Shown: piece by piece, positions 15,168 to 23,639 of the stretch
How the letters are laid out: every line of letters begins with the position of its first letter
Numbering within the stretch: the first letter of the stretch is position 1
DNA from: DATFFO01 sp963772815
Lineage (GTDB): Bacteria > Actinomycetota > Acidimicrobiia > Spongiisociales > ZC4RG35
DNA length: 64,000 nt
Direction: 5' to 3'
Assembly (NCBI GenBank): GCA_963772815.1
Contig: CAVYYV010000004.1
Coordinates: 186,001-250,000, forward strand
Notes under the pieces: generated by a model
What the model was told of the DNA's origin: nothing
What the model saw: the letters and a program-made list of their open reading frames with translations, nothing else
The model's database searches: none
Position numbers and translations under genes: made by a program

Positions 15168-16321
15168 GGCCAGAGCCTCTCGGTGGCGAGGCGGGCTCCT
15201 TCGGTCAGAGCGCGGAACTTCTCCCATACGATCGACGGATGCACCTCCGGGGCGAAGCTGGCCCGTGACGAGTAGCCGCAGTCGGCGCCGGCGATGACCC
15301 GCTCCCTCCCCACGAGAGAGGCGTAGTTGCAGATACCGTCGGCTATCAGCTCAGGGTGCTCCACATACGGCGTTGCATGGCCCAGGAAGCCGGGGATCAG
15401 CACCCTGTCGTCGGTCAGCTCCAGATCGCCCCAAATCTTCCATTCGTGGTAGTGGCGGGGATTGGCGACCTCGAAGGAGTAGGCGCCGGCCCGGATCCGG
15501 AGCATCATGGGGGCGATCTCGGCTAGGTCGAGATCGTGGGTGCGCGGGCCCGCGTTCAGCCCGTAGCAGGTGTGGAGCCGGATCCGATCGGTGGGGATGT
15601 CGCGCAGGGCGTGGTTGAGGATTTCGATGTGCTCATAGGCGATGCGCATCTGCCGGTCGTGGTCCGCCCCGGGTGGGCCGGTCATGATCTCGATGAGCCA
15701 GGGGTCGTCGATCTGGAGCAGCAGCCCGGCATCGACGATGGCGAGGTACTCCTCTCGCAGCGCCTCGGCCACGGCCGCCAGGTATTCGGATTCGGTGGGG
15801 TAGTAAGAGTTCTGACCGAAACCGCGCGGACTGGTGGCGGTGAGGAACGTCTCCACCACCTCTACCTCCTCCAGTGCCTTCTCGAGGTTGGCGATGTCGG
15901 TAGCCACCGCTTCCTGACCTGTGTAGGACACCGGGCCGGTGCACTCCATGACCCGTAGCGGCACAACGGTCTCGGCGTACTTGCCGAAATAGGTTTCGTA
16001 GTAGTCCGGGTAGGCCTCGATCTCCCGCCTCCACGAGTCGGGGAGGAGGGGGGTGCTCTCCTCAGCCGAGAAACCGTCCAGACGCTCTACGACATAGGTG
16101 AAGAAGCTGGCCTTCCCCTGCTCCCCGTCGTTGATCACGTCCAGACCCGACCCGGCCTGCATCTGGACACGTTCAGCCACCGCCTCTCGCACCTGACGGT
16201 CGAACAAGTCTCGGTCGTAGGGGCGATGGTGCTCCTTCTCCCGCATCGTTTCCAGCAGAGGGCGGGGACGGGCCAGGCTTCCCACGTGGGTGGTGAGGAT
16301 CCGGTCGGTGCTGGTCTTCAC
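15164..16321 (-). CDS. MetE-like zinc methyltransferase/transferase family protein
   Basis: The protein has 385 residues (GTG start) and corresponds to the C-terminal catalytic barrel of cobalamin-independent methionine synthase. It starts ILTTHVGSLARP; zinc ligands are likely the His and Cys of RLHTCYGLN and the Cys of IAGADCGYSS near the C-terminus. There is no N-terminal MetE half, so it is not a complete methionine synthase. Family members include methyltransferases and epoxyalkane:coenzyme M transferases. Its place in an aromatic operon suggests methyl transfer from a methoxylated aromatic or thiol conjugation; both are inference. Confidence 0.75.
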   Translation of the reverse strand: MKTSTDRILTTHVGSLARPRPLLETMREKEHHRPYDRDLFDRQVREAVAERVQMQAGSGLDVINDGEQGKASFFTYVVERLDGFSAEESTPLLPDSWRREIEAYPDYYETYFGKYAETVVPLRVMECTGPVSYTGQEAVATDIANLEKALEEVEVVETFLTATSPRGFGQNSYYPTESEYLAAVAEALREEYLAIVDAGLLLQIDDPWLIEIMTGPPGADHDRQMRIAYEHIEILNHALRDIPTDRIRLHTCYGLNAGPRTHDLDLAEIAPMMLRIRAGAYSFEVANPRHYHEWKIWGDLELTDDRVLIPGFLGHATPYVEHPELIADGICNYASLVGRERVIAGADCGYSSRASFAPEVHPSIVWEKFRALTEGARLATERLWP

Positions 16322-17241
16322 CCGGCCTCCTCACCTTCTGGCGCGATATTCGGGTCATCGGCGTCCCGAATATCGCGCGAAAACGGGGGATCGAGGGGGT
16401 ATCCCCGCCCGGCATAGTCGAGGCCCTCGATCTCGAGACGGGTGATGGAGTCGTCCTGGGGAGAGGCGTAATAGGCCCGGATCTCTTCGATCTGCCCGGT
16501 GGCGGGATCGAAGACGTACCACTCGTCGCCTCGCAAGACGGTGCCGGTCCTGGTCTTGAAGTGGGTCCACTCGATCACTGCCCGGCCGGTGGCCGGATCG
16601 CACAGGGCCTGGTCCACCGTCCAGATCGACCCGAGATCGGCCACGGCCCCAGCCCAGCGACGCCCTATGGTCCCGGCCCCGACGAAGGGCCCCTCATACA
16701 TCCCGGGTGGGAAGTAGTGGACCGCTTCGGGAGTGAAGAAGGCGGCCACGGCATCGGCATCGCCGGAATTGCAGGCGTCGAAATAGGCCCGGATGGTCTC
16801 CTCCATGCCCTGGGCGGTGAGAACGGAACCCCCCAGGGCCTCTGCCCCTGCCTGGGCGACGGCCTCATCCTGCTCTCCGCTACCGCCGCTCACACCGACC
16901 GCCCCCACCATGCGCCCCTCGCTGAGCAAGGGCACGCCGCCCCGGACCGGCATGAGGCGGTTGTTGCCGCCCAGGGCCTCCAGATAGGGCTTCTCCGCCA
17001 GGGTGTCCATCCACCAGGAAGTGGGCTGGCCGAAGGCGGAAACCGTCCACGCCTTGTCTGAGGCAACGTCGATGGACAGCAGCGGCGCCCCATCCATGCG
17101 TTCCAGGGCCAGGGTGTGGCCGCCCGGGTCGGTGACGGCGATGACTATCGCCACTCCCATAGAGCGCGCCTTCCACACCGCGGCGTCGACCACGCGGCGA
17201 GCTCCCACTTCGCTGACCGTCTCGATGGGTCGGGTGCTCAT
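16318..17241 (-). CDS. HbpS/GlcG-domain and SnoaL-like domain fusion
   Basis: The protein has 307 residues. Residues about 5-145 are a GlcG/HbpS (DUF336) domain (ARRVVDAAVWKARSMGVAI, then VTDPGGHTLALERMDGAPLL and GGVPLL...VGAVGVSGGSGEQDEAVA). Residues about 150-275 are a SnoaL/NTF2-like fold (IRAYFDACNSGDADAVAAFF, VIEWTHFK). HbpS relatives bind heme or act in small-molecule processing; SnoaL-like domains bind or isomerise hydrophobic ring compounds. The start ATG at 17241 overlaps the stop of the Rieske-HAD gene. Its function in the operon is unknown. Confidence 0.8.
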   Translation of the reverse strand: MSTRPIETVSEVGARRVVDAAVWKARSMGVAIVIAVTDPGGHTLALERMDGAPLLSIDVASDKAWTVSAFGQPTSWWMDTLAEKPYLEALGGNNRLMPVRGGVPLLSEGRMVGAVGVSGGSGEQDEAVAQAGAEALGGSVLTAQGMEETIRAYFDACNSGDADAVAAFFTPEAVHYFPPGMYEGPFVGAGTIGRRWAGAVADLGSIWTVDQALCDPATGRAVIEWTHFKTRTGTVLRGDEWYVFDPATGQIEEIRAYYASPQDDSITRLEIEGLDYAGRGYPLDPPFSRDIRDADDPNIAPEGEEAG

Positions 17242-18239
17242 CCGATGCCAATCCTCTCTCTCAGTCTCTCCACACTGGCGGCAGGGGACATGATGTCGAA
17301 CCAGAGGCTTTGCATGTCTACCGCTTCCGCCCCCCGGCAATTGACGGGCATGTCGTCCACGAACAGGCAGCGCGCCGGCTCGGTCCCCACCCGGTCGAGG
17401 ACGGCCAGGAAGGGCTCGGGGGCAGGCTTGCGGGCTCCGAGGGTGGCGACATCGACGATGGCGTCGAAGAGGTGACGGTCGGGCCATGTCTCCCACCAGC
17501 TCTCACCGAGCCAGCGCGTGGCATCGTTGGTCAGGATGGCCTGGCCGAAGTCGGCTGCGGCGAGCTGTTCGATCAGCTCCCACACCTCGGGCCGGCGCTC
17601 TCGATCCCAGTCCGGGTCTTGGATCGGGTCGTAGTCGATCCCCTCGACCCGCAGGATCTCGAAGATGCCATCGATGTACCGGGGCTCGTCGAGCTCCCCT
17701 TGGCACATCCGCCGGTAGGCCTCGTCGTCCGCTACCCCGCTGGGACCGAGTGGCATCCGCTCCAGAGGCCATCTTCTGTCCTTGCCGACGTCCACCAGCA
17801 CCTCGGTGAAGTAGCGCCGAAAGATCCCGCCCATGTCCCAGATCACGGTTCGGATCGCAGTCTCCTCGCCTGACTCGAGAGGGTCGCGTCTCCACTCCCG
17901 GGCGTGGCGCAACATCATCTCTCGCACCGATAGGACCGGCTCGGGCTCCGGCACCTCGACGAACACCTCGCCTGCCACCACCTCCACCGGATAGGAATCG
18001 AGTCGACCCTGGTGGCCGACGTGCTCGCCCAAGGGGAGCCGGTATCTCCAGAAGTGGAGAGGGCAGGTGATCGTGCCGTCCTTGACCCATCCGCCGGCCA
18101 GGGGAGAGGCCTGATGCAGGCAACGGTTACGAAAGGCAACCACCGTATCGTCCACCCTGGTCACGATGGCCTCACCACCGGCGATCGCTACGCAGCGATC
18201 GAGTGGAATCTCGTCGAGGAGCCCGGCCGAGACCCTCAT
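17238..18239 (-). CDS. Rieske ferredoxin domain fused to HAD phosphatase domain
   Basis: The protein has 333 residues. The N-terminal ~100 residues form a Rieske [2Fe-2S] ferredoxin-like domain with both ligand pairs: Cys40-x-His42 (NRCLHQAS) and Cys59-x2-His62 (ITCPLHFWRY). The region from about 128 to the end is a HAD hydrolase: nucleophile Asp135 in TVIWDMGGIFRR (Gly at the second Asp position), motif II AILTND, Lys in LGARKPAPEPF, and motif IV CLFVDDMPVNC. The frame is continuous, with no internal start signal at the junction. It is coupled by ATGA overlaps to the aldehyde dehydrogenase upstream and the HbpS fusion downstream. An electron carrier joined to a phosphatase is unusual and fits the proposed phosphorylated substrate. 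Confidence 0.85.
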   Translation of the reverse strand: MRVSAGLLDEIPLDRCVAIAGGEAIVTRVDDTVVAFRNRCLHQASPLAGGWVKDGTITCPLHFWRYRLPLGEHVGHQGRLDSYPVEVVAGEVFVEVPEPEPVLSVREMMLRHAREWRRDPLESGEETAIRTVIWDMGGIFRRYFTEVLVDVGKDRRWPLERMPLGPSGVADDEAYRRMCQGELDEPRYIDGIFEILRVEGIDYDPIQDPDWDRERRPEVWELIEQLAAADFGQAILTNDATRWLGESWWETWPDRHLFDAIVDVATLGARKPAPEPFLAVLDRVGTEPARCLFVDDMPVNCRGAEAVDMQSLWFDIMSPAASVERLRERIGIG

Positions 18240-19708
18240 CGGCCGGTCGAGTGACCGGGCTCGCCCAGCTTCATCACAACGGCTTTCGCCTCGGTGAAGA
18301 ACTCGTAGGAATAGTCGCCGCCTTCCCGTCCCATTCCGGAGTCCTTGTATCCCCCGAAGGGATTGCGCAGGTCGCGGACGAAGAAGCAGTTGACCCACAT
18401 GACTCCCGTCTTGACCTTCCTAGCCACGTAGTGGGCGGTGTCGAGGTCTGTCGTCCACACCATCCCGGCTAGCCCGTAACGGGACTGGTTGGCCATGGCG
18501 ACGGCCTCATCGACCTCGTCGAAGGGAATCACCATCTCCACCGGCCCGAAGATCTCGTCCTGGCAGGACCTCATGGAGTTGTCGGCGTCGGCGAAGACGG
18601 TGGGTGCCAGGTAGTTGCCCCTGGCCAGATCGCCATCGCTGAGGCGATATCCGCCCGTGAGCAGCTTCGCCCCTTCGTCCTGGGCCAGCTCGATGTATGA
18701 GAGAACCTTGTCCATGTGCTCGGTGGAGACGAGTGGTCCCATCTGGGTCTCTTCGTCGAGTGGATTGCCGATCCTGTAGCCCTCGGCTCCTTCCACCAGT
18801 CGGGCGAGGAACTCCTCGTACACGGGGCGCTGGACCATGAGACGTGAGCCGGCCAGGCACACCTCGCCCTGGTTGGTGAAGATGCCTCGCAGAGAGCCGG
18901 CGATGGCCTGGTCCAGATCGGCGTCGGCGCACACGATGTTCGCCGACTTCCCGCCCATCTCGAAGGACAGCTTCTTGAGGCCGTCGGCGGCATTACGCAT
19001 GATCGCCCGGCCTGTGTTCGACTCGCCGGTGAAGGTGATGCCGTCCACGTCTGGATGGCGTGTGAGCGCCTCGCCGGCCGAGTCCGGCCCGAAGCCGTTG
19101 ACCACGTTGAAGACTCCGTCGGGCATGCCCGCTTCGGCGCAGATTTCCGCCAGGATCGATGCGGTTATGGGGCTCTGCTCGGCCGGCTTGGCCACAACCG
19201 TGCATCCGAAGGCGAGGGCAGGAGCCACCTTCCAGGTCAGAAGCATGAGCGGGAAGTTCCACGGCGAGATCGATCCGACTACGCCCAGGGGCTCTCGCAG
19301 CTCGTAGCTGAAGACGCCGTCCCAGGGCTTGTCCCAGGACTGGCCTCCGGCGTGCTCGGCCCAGTCGCCGAAGAAGCGGAAGTTGTGGGCCGCCCGCGGC
19401 ATGTCCTTTCCGCGGGAGTCGGTGATGGGCTTGCCCATGTCCCGGGTCTCCCATTCGGCCAGCTCCTCGAGGCGGGACTCGATTCCGTCCGCCACCCGGT
19501 TGAGGATCCGCTTTCGGTCGGCGGGAGCCATCCTCGACCAGGCCTCGAAGGCGTCCCGGGCGGCATCGACGGCCCGGCCGACGTCGGCAGCCCCCCCTTC
19601 AGCGACGGTGGCGACGGGGGTGTTGTCGATGGGTGTGACGGACTCGAAGGTCTTGCCGTCGACAGAGTCGACGAAGTCGCCTCCGATGAAGTGGCGGACC
19701 TGTCTCAT
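18236..19708 (-). CDS. Aldehyde dehydrogenase, probably 2-hydroxymuconic-semialdehyde dehydrogenase
   Basis: The protein has 490 residues, normal for the family. NAD-binding segments include SISPWNFPLMLLTWKVAPAL and TFTGESNTGRAI; the general-base Glu is in SFEMGGKSANIV and the catalytic Cys in NQGEVCLAGSR. The C-terminal NPFGGYKDSGMGREGGDYS is typical of the DmpC/XylG group. It oxidises the ring-cleavage product 2-hydroxymuconic semialdehyde to 4-oxalocrotonate. It lies directly between the tautomerase gene and the Rieske-HAD gene with four-base overlaps, matching the order of the pathway. Confidence 0.9.
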   Translation of the reverse strand: MRQVRHFIGGDFVDSVDGKTFESVTPIDNTPVATVAEGGAADVGRAVDAARDAFEAWSRMAPADRKRILNRVADGIESRLEELAEWETRDMGKPITDSRGKDMPRAAHNFRFFGDWAEHAGGQSWDKPWDGVFSYELREPLGVVGSISPWNFPLMLLTWKVAPALAFGCTVVAKPAEQSPITASILAEICAEAGMPDGVFNVVNGFGPDSAGEALTRHPDVDGITFTGESNTGRAIMRNAADGLKKLSFEMGGKSANIVCADADLDQAIAGSLRGIFTNQGEVCLAGSRLMVQRPVYEEFLARLVEGAEGYRIGNPLDEETQMGPLVSTEHMDKVLSYIELAQDEGAKLLTGGYRLSDGDLARGNYLAPTVFADADNSMRSCQDEIFGPVEMVIPFDEVDEAVAMANQSRYGLAGMVWTTDLDTAHYVARKVKTGVMWVNCFFVRDLRNPFGGYKDSGMGREGGDYSYEFFTEAKAVVMKLGEPGHSTGR

Positions 19709-19926
19709 TGCTCGGCCGCCGCCCGGGCAGCACGCTCCGCCCGCACCACTCGCATCGGCTTGCCTCCGATCCCGTACTGATGCTCTTCCATCTCGTTCAC
19801 CATGATCCGGACTGTCTTGATGTCGGCCTCGAGGGAATCGGCGATGGCGTCGGACACGGCCGAGATCATCTTCTCGATCTTCTCGTGCGGCCGACCCTCC
19901 ATCAGATTGATGTAGACCAGAGGCAT
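19705..19926 (-). CDS. 4-oxalocrotonate tautomerase
   Basis: The protein has 73 residues, starting MPLVYINLMEGR; Pro2 becomes the catalytic N-terminal proline once Met is removed. HYGIGG-type active-site segment (EEHQYGIGGKPM) and Arg residues in KTVRIMVNEM fit the 4-OT family. It converts 2-hydroxymuconate to 2-oxo-3-hexenedioate. An AAAGGAAA ribosome site precedes the ATG at 19926. The gene follows the frameshifted decarboxylase by 14 bp and overlaps the aldehyde dehydrogenase start. Confidence 0.9.
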   Translation of the reverse strand: MPLVYINLMEGRPHEKIEKMISAVSDAIADSLEADIKTVRIMVNEMEEHQYGIGGKPMRVVRAERAARAAAEQ

Positions 19927-19940
19927 GTGTTTCCTTTCGT

Positions 19941-20706
19941 TCAGGCTGCGGTGAGCGTGATTGATCCGATCCGGTCGAACTCGGCGGTGACGACCGTGCC
20001 CGGGTAGAGGTCGATGGGAGCGGTCAACCCCCCGGATATGACGACCGACCCGGCCGAGAGGGGACGAGGGGCGTTGTTGGCCATCCAGGCCACCGCTGCG
20101 GCCGGATGGTCGAGGGCGGCGGCGCCGGTGGCAGTGTGACGCAGACGTCCGTTCTCGGTGACGATCACCCCGAGCAGGCCCAGATTCAGGCCTTCGGGCC
20201 GATGGGGGTCGCCCCAGGCAACCATGGCCGCCGAGCTGTTGTCGGCGATGTTGTCGAGAGCCGCGGAACCGGAACTCGTGGTATCTGGAGTCGACCACCT
20301 CTAGTGAGGGCATGATTCCGGCAGTGGCGGCCAGGACGTCTCCCGGCGAGACCGGAGGTGTCAGATCCGCATTGAGCAGGAAAGCGATCTCGGGCTCGAC
20401 CTTGGGATGAATGAGGCGATCGAGGGGCACGATCCCGTCGTGGATGACCATGGCGTCTGTGAGCCATCCATAGTTGGGGTGGTCGACGCCCATGGCCGTT
20501 TGCATGGCTCTCGACGTGAAGCCCAGCTTTCCTCCGACGATCTTCTCACCCTCGCCCATACGCAGTTTCATGCCCTCCTCCTGGACGGAATAGGCGGTCT
20601 CTTGCGACAACGCCGGATCGGACTCGGTGAGCATGGCTGTAGTGGTGCGCTCCGTGCGGCAGCGGTGGAGCGAATGGGCGAGGCCGATGGCGCCTTTTGC
20701 GGTCAT
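19941..20706 (-). pseudogene. 4-oxalocrotonate decarboxylase/hydratase paralogue with one-base insertion
   Basis: From the ATG at 20706 the frame reads a normal MhpD/DmpH-family protein (GGKLGFTSRAMQTAMGVDHP, HPKVEPEIAFLLNADL) up to DSRYHEFRF. It then continues one frame away as AALDNIADNSSAAMVAWGDP to a stop at 19941. Removing one base at about 20265 restores a 254-residue protein that aligns without gaps to the neighbouring paralogue (SFTLPDVIADNASAARFALG). Metal ligands in EPEIAF are intact. With the insertion, translation runs out of frame into the tautomerase region. This may be a sequencing error; if real, the paralogue at 20703 must supply the activity. Confidence 0.85.
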
Positions 20707-21449
20707 GTGACGGCCACCGTCAGTGCCCCGATGCGGTCGATCTCAACGGTGACGGAGTCGCCTGCTTCGACGGCCACGGCTGCGGTGAGCCCACCGGAGA
20801 GGACCACCGATCCGGCCGGGAGGTTTCGGTCGCGCTCGGATAACTTGCGCACGAACCACGCCACCGCCTCGGCGGGGTGGTCCATGACCGCCGCCCCTGC
20901 CGCAGTCCCGGCCAGGCGACCGTTGTGGGTGAATACACAGCCCACCTTCCGCAGATCGATGCCGCCCACCGGGACCGGGTCGCCCAGAGCGAATCGGGCG
21001 GCAGAGGCGTTGTCGGCGATGACGTCGGGAAGGGTGAACGAATAACCGGCGTAGCGCGAGTCGAGAACGTCGAGTGCCGTCGCAACCGCCGCGGTGGCGG
21101 TGAGGACTGAGGCGGCGGTCACCGACGGCCCTTCCAGGTCGGCTCCGGTGAGGAAGGCGATCTCAGGCTCCAGTCGGGGTTGGATGAGCTCGGATCGCAC
21201 CAGGCTCTCGCCCGGCACAATCATGGATCCCTTCAGTAGCGATCCATACGAGGGCTCGTCGACGTTCATCTGCTGCTGTTTGGCTCTCGATGTGAGGCCC
21301 AGCTTGGCGGCTGCCACGGACCCGCCCAGAGCGTCGATGACCTCATCCTGAATGTCGTAGGCAGCCTCGGGGGTTAGTCCGGAGTCGGCCGGATCGAGAG
21401 CGGTCCGGGTGCGGATCGCCGCCACCAGGCGCTCCGCCAGGGGAGTCAT
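20703..21449 (-). CDS. 4-oxalocrotonate decarboxylase / 2-keto-4-pentenoate hydratase family
   Basis: The protein has 248 residues. The family signature is complete: AAKLGLTSRAKQQQMNVDEP, LIQPRLEPEIAFLTGADL with Mg-binding Glu residues, and LDSRYAGYSFTLPDVIADN. The C-terminal NLPAGSVVLSGGLT is also typical. Placed between the aldolase and the tautomerase, it most likely decarboxylates 2-oxo-3-hexenedioate to 2-hydroxypenta-2,4-dienoate. Decarboxylase and hydratase cannot be separated with certainty by motif alone. Four-base overlaps join it to both neighbours. Confidence 0.85.
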   Translation of the reverse strand: MTPLAERLVAAIRTRTALDPADSGLTPEAAYDIQDEVIDALGGSVAAAKLGLTSRAKQQQMNVDEPSYGSLLKGSMIVPGESLVRSELIQPRLEPEIAFLTGADLEGPSVTAASVLTATAAVATALDVLDSRYAGYSFTLPDVIADNASAARFALGDPVPVGGIDLRKVGCVFTHNGRLAGTAAGAAVMDHPAEAVAWFVRKLSERDRNLPAGSVVLSGGLTAAVAVEAGDSVTVEIDRIGALTVAVT

Positions 21450-22477
21450 CCTGTCCCCACCTGCGCCTCGGCCGCCCGGCGCTGCAACTCGACTGCAACG
21501 TCGATGATCATGTCCTCCTGGCCCCCGACCGCCTTGCGTTCTCCCAGCTCCAGGAGGATCGACTTCGTGTCGACCCCGTACCGCTCGGCGGCGCGCTTGG
21601 CATGAAGCAGAAAGGACCCGTACACGCCGGCGTATCCCAGGAGTAGCCCGTCGCGGTCGATGACTCCCTGGTCGGGCCGAATGGGGCGCACGGCCTCCTC
21701 GGCAGCGTCCATGATCCGGAGCGGGTCCACGCCCGTGGCGATGCCCGACTTCTCGCAGGTAGCTATCAGGGCCTCGGTGGGGCAGTTGCCGGCGCCGGCG
21801 CCCAGGCCGGTGGTGCATCCGTCGATCTGGTCCACACCCTCTTCCAGGGCGGCGAGTGAGTTGGCGACCGCCAGGGAGAGGTTGTTGTGGGCGTGGATTC
21901 CCACCTGACAGGACACGGCAGCCTTGACTGCGGCCACCCGCCGGCGGGCGTCATCGATCGTCATCGCACCGGCGGAGTCGACCACGTACACGGCGCCTGC
22001 CCCGTAGGAATCCATCAGCCGGGCCTGGTGGACCAGGTCTTCGGGTTCGATCATGTGGGCCATCATCAGGAAACCGACCGACTCCATGCCCAGCTCGGCA
22101 GCGAGGGCGATGTGCTGTTGGGAGATGTCCGCCTCGGTGCAGTGGGTGGCGATGCGAGCCACCGTGGCCCCGGCTTCGGCCGCCTTGCGCAGATCGTCCT
22201 TGGTTCCGATGCCGGGAACCATCAGGACGGCGATCTTGGCCCGGCCGGCTTCTTCGGCGGCGGCCCGGATCAGTTTCATCTCATCGGTGTGGGAAAAGCC
22301 GTAGTTGAACGAGGAGCCACTCACGCCGTCGCCATGAGAGACTTCGATCACCGGCACTCCGGCCTGGTCCAGGGCGGACACGACCCGACGCACCTGGTGT
22401 TCCGTGAACTGGTGGGCGACGGCGTGGGAGCCGTCCCTGAGGGTGGAGTCGGTGAGCCGGAAGCGAGGTGAGGTCAC
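21446..22477 (-). CDS. dmpG: 4-hydroxy-2-oxovalerate aldolase
   Basis: The protein has 343 residues (GTG start). The HMGL-like TIM barrel motif LTDSTLRDGSHAVAHQF supplies the Mn-binding Asp and catalytic residues, and GIHAHNNLSLAVANS gives the two metal His. The C-terminal communication domain is present (YAGVYGSFLLHAKRAAERYG). It cleaves 4-hydroxy-2-oxovalerate to pyruvate and acetaldehyde and channels acetaldehyde to the acylating dehydrogenase encoded just upstream, with which it forms a complex. The two genes overlap by four bases. Confidence 0.95.
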   Translation of the reverse strand: MTSPRFRLTDSTLRDGSHAVAHQFTEHQVRRVVSALDQAGVPVIEVSHGDGVSGSSFNYGFSHTDEMKLIRAAAEEAGRAKIAVLMVPGIGTKDDLRKAAEAGATVARIATHCTEADISQQHIALAAELGMESVGFLMMAHMIEPEDLVHQARLMDSYGAGAVYVVDSAGAMTIDDARRRVAAVKAAVSCQVGIHAHNNLSLAVANSLAALEEGVDQIDGCTTGLGAGAGNCPTEALIATCEKSGIATGVDPLRIMDAAEEAVRPIRPDQGVIDRDGLLLGYAGVYGSFLLHAKRAAERYGVDTKSILLELGERKAVGGQEDMIIDVAVELQRRAAEAQVGTG

Positions 22478-23379
22478 TTTGCCGCCCTCCGCTGCGCCAT
22501 GGCTTCGCCCACCCGCACTGCCGAGGCGGTCATGATGTCGAGGTTGCCTGCATAGGGTGGGAAGTAGTCGCCTGCCCCTTCCACTTCTAGAAGGGCCACC
22601 ACCCTGGCTTTCACGTCGCCTCCCGGAGTGGTGAATGTGTCCTCGTCAAACACCGGCGGGTTCTTGAGCCGGTAGCCGGGCACGTACCGGGCCACCTCGT
22701 CGACCATCGCCAATATCGAGTCGGCCACCTCCTGGCGGTCATATCCGTCAGCCAGGGCACAGAAGACCGTGTTGCGCATCAGGATGGGCGGCTGGGCAGG
22801 GTTGAGCACCATGATCGCCTTGCCGTGAGCAGCCCCGCCCACCTCCGCCAGTGCGGACGAGGTGGTGTGGGTGAATTCGTCGATGTTCTGGCGGGTGCCG
22901 GGGCCGGCCGACACCGAGGCGACGGTGGACACGATCTCGGCGTAGGGGACCTCACACACACGCGACACTGCATGCACGATGGGTACGGTCGCCTGGCCGC
23001 CGCACGTGATCAGGTTGACGTTGTCCGCCTCGAGATGTTCCTGGAGATTGACCGGCGGCACCACCAGCGGGCCCAGCTTGGCGGGAGTGAGGTCGACGGC
23101 CTGCAGTCCGGCGTCTTGATAGCGGGGGGCATTCTGGCGGTGCACCCAGGCCGAGGTGGCCTCGAACACGATCTCGAACTCGTCGGCATGATCGATCAGC
23201 CAATCCGGCCCTTCGTGGGTAGCCTCGATTCCCGCCTCCCGGGCCCTTGCCAGCCCCTCCGACTCGGGATCGATTCCCACCACAACTCTCAGCTCCAACC
23301 CAGGGGAGCGCAAGAGCTTCTCCATCAGGTCGGTCCCGATGTTTCCCGACCCAACGATCGCAACAGGCGTCCTAGTCAT
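22474..23379 (-). CDS. dmpF: Acetaldehyde dehydrogenase (acylating)
   Basis: The protein has 301 residues. The N-terminal NAD fold begins VAIVGSGNIGTDLMEKLL. The catalytic Cys is in NLITCGGQATVPIVHAVS, and the dimerisation domain contains SVSAGPGTRQNIDEFTHTT. It turns acetaldehyde, CoA and NAD into acetyl-CoA and NADH, the last step of the meta pathway. It starts at 23379 with a GAGAGG site 8-13 bases upstream, after a 260-bp gap that holds a large inverted-repeat element, and overlaps the aldolase gene. Confidence 0.95.
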   Translation of the reverse strand: MTRTPVAIVGSGNIGTDLMEKLLRSPGLELRVVVGIDPESEGLARAREAGIEATHEGPDWLIDHADEFEIVFEATSAWVHRQNAPRYQDAGLQAVDLTPAKLGPLVVPPVNLQEHLEADNVNLITCGGQATVPIVHAVSRVCEVPYAEIVSTVASVSAGPGTRQNIDEFTHTTSSALAEVGGAAHGKAIMVLNPAQPPILMRNTVFCALADGYDRQEVADSILAMVDEVARYVPGYRLKNPPVFDEDTFTTPGGDVKARVVALLEVEGAGDYFPPYAGNLDIMTASAVRVGEAMAQRRAAK

Positions 23380-23429
23380 CTACAGCACCTCTCATCAGGT
23401 ACGGGTCCGCCCAAGCCCGGGGCCGCCCA

Positions 23430-23618
23430 CCCCCCTACCTCCCGCCTCCGTGCTCCGCACTTTGGCGGCAGGGACCTTCCCCCAGGTCTGCGACCTGGGG
23501 GACAAAGCTTTGTCCCCCTGCCGGAAGCAGGGAGAAGGCGCTCCTGCCCGGGTTTGTCCCCCACGAGCGGAGCGAGAGGGGGAAGGGGCCCCCGCTGCGG
23601 AGCAGTGGGGTAGGGGGG
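23430..23618. repeat. 189-bp nested inverted-repeat element
   Basis: The outer arms CCCCCCTACC (23430-23439) and GGTAGGGGGG (23609-23618) are perfectly complementary. Inside lie TGCTCCGCA (23451-23459) with TGCGGAGCA (23596-23604), and CCTTCCCCC (23475-23483) with GGGGGAAGG (23578-23586). The centre-left holds a perfect stem CCCCCAGGTC/GACCTGGGGG (23479-23501) overlapping a perfect 22-bp palindrome at 23497-23518 built on GACAAAGCTTTGTC. The element fills the gap between the hydratase and acetaldehyde dehydrogenase genes. It looks like a REP/MITE-like element or mRNA-processing structure. Confidence 0.7.
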
Positions 23619-23639
23619 AGCCGAATCCGTCCGCTCGGT

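Noticed and set aside
19705..20706. A single 333-residue decarboxylase-tautomerase fusion
   Set aside because: The middle of that frame is Arg/His-rich nonsense. The family sequence continues in the neighbouring frame and the tautomerase has its own ribosome site and start.
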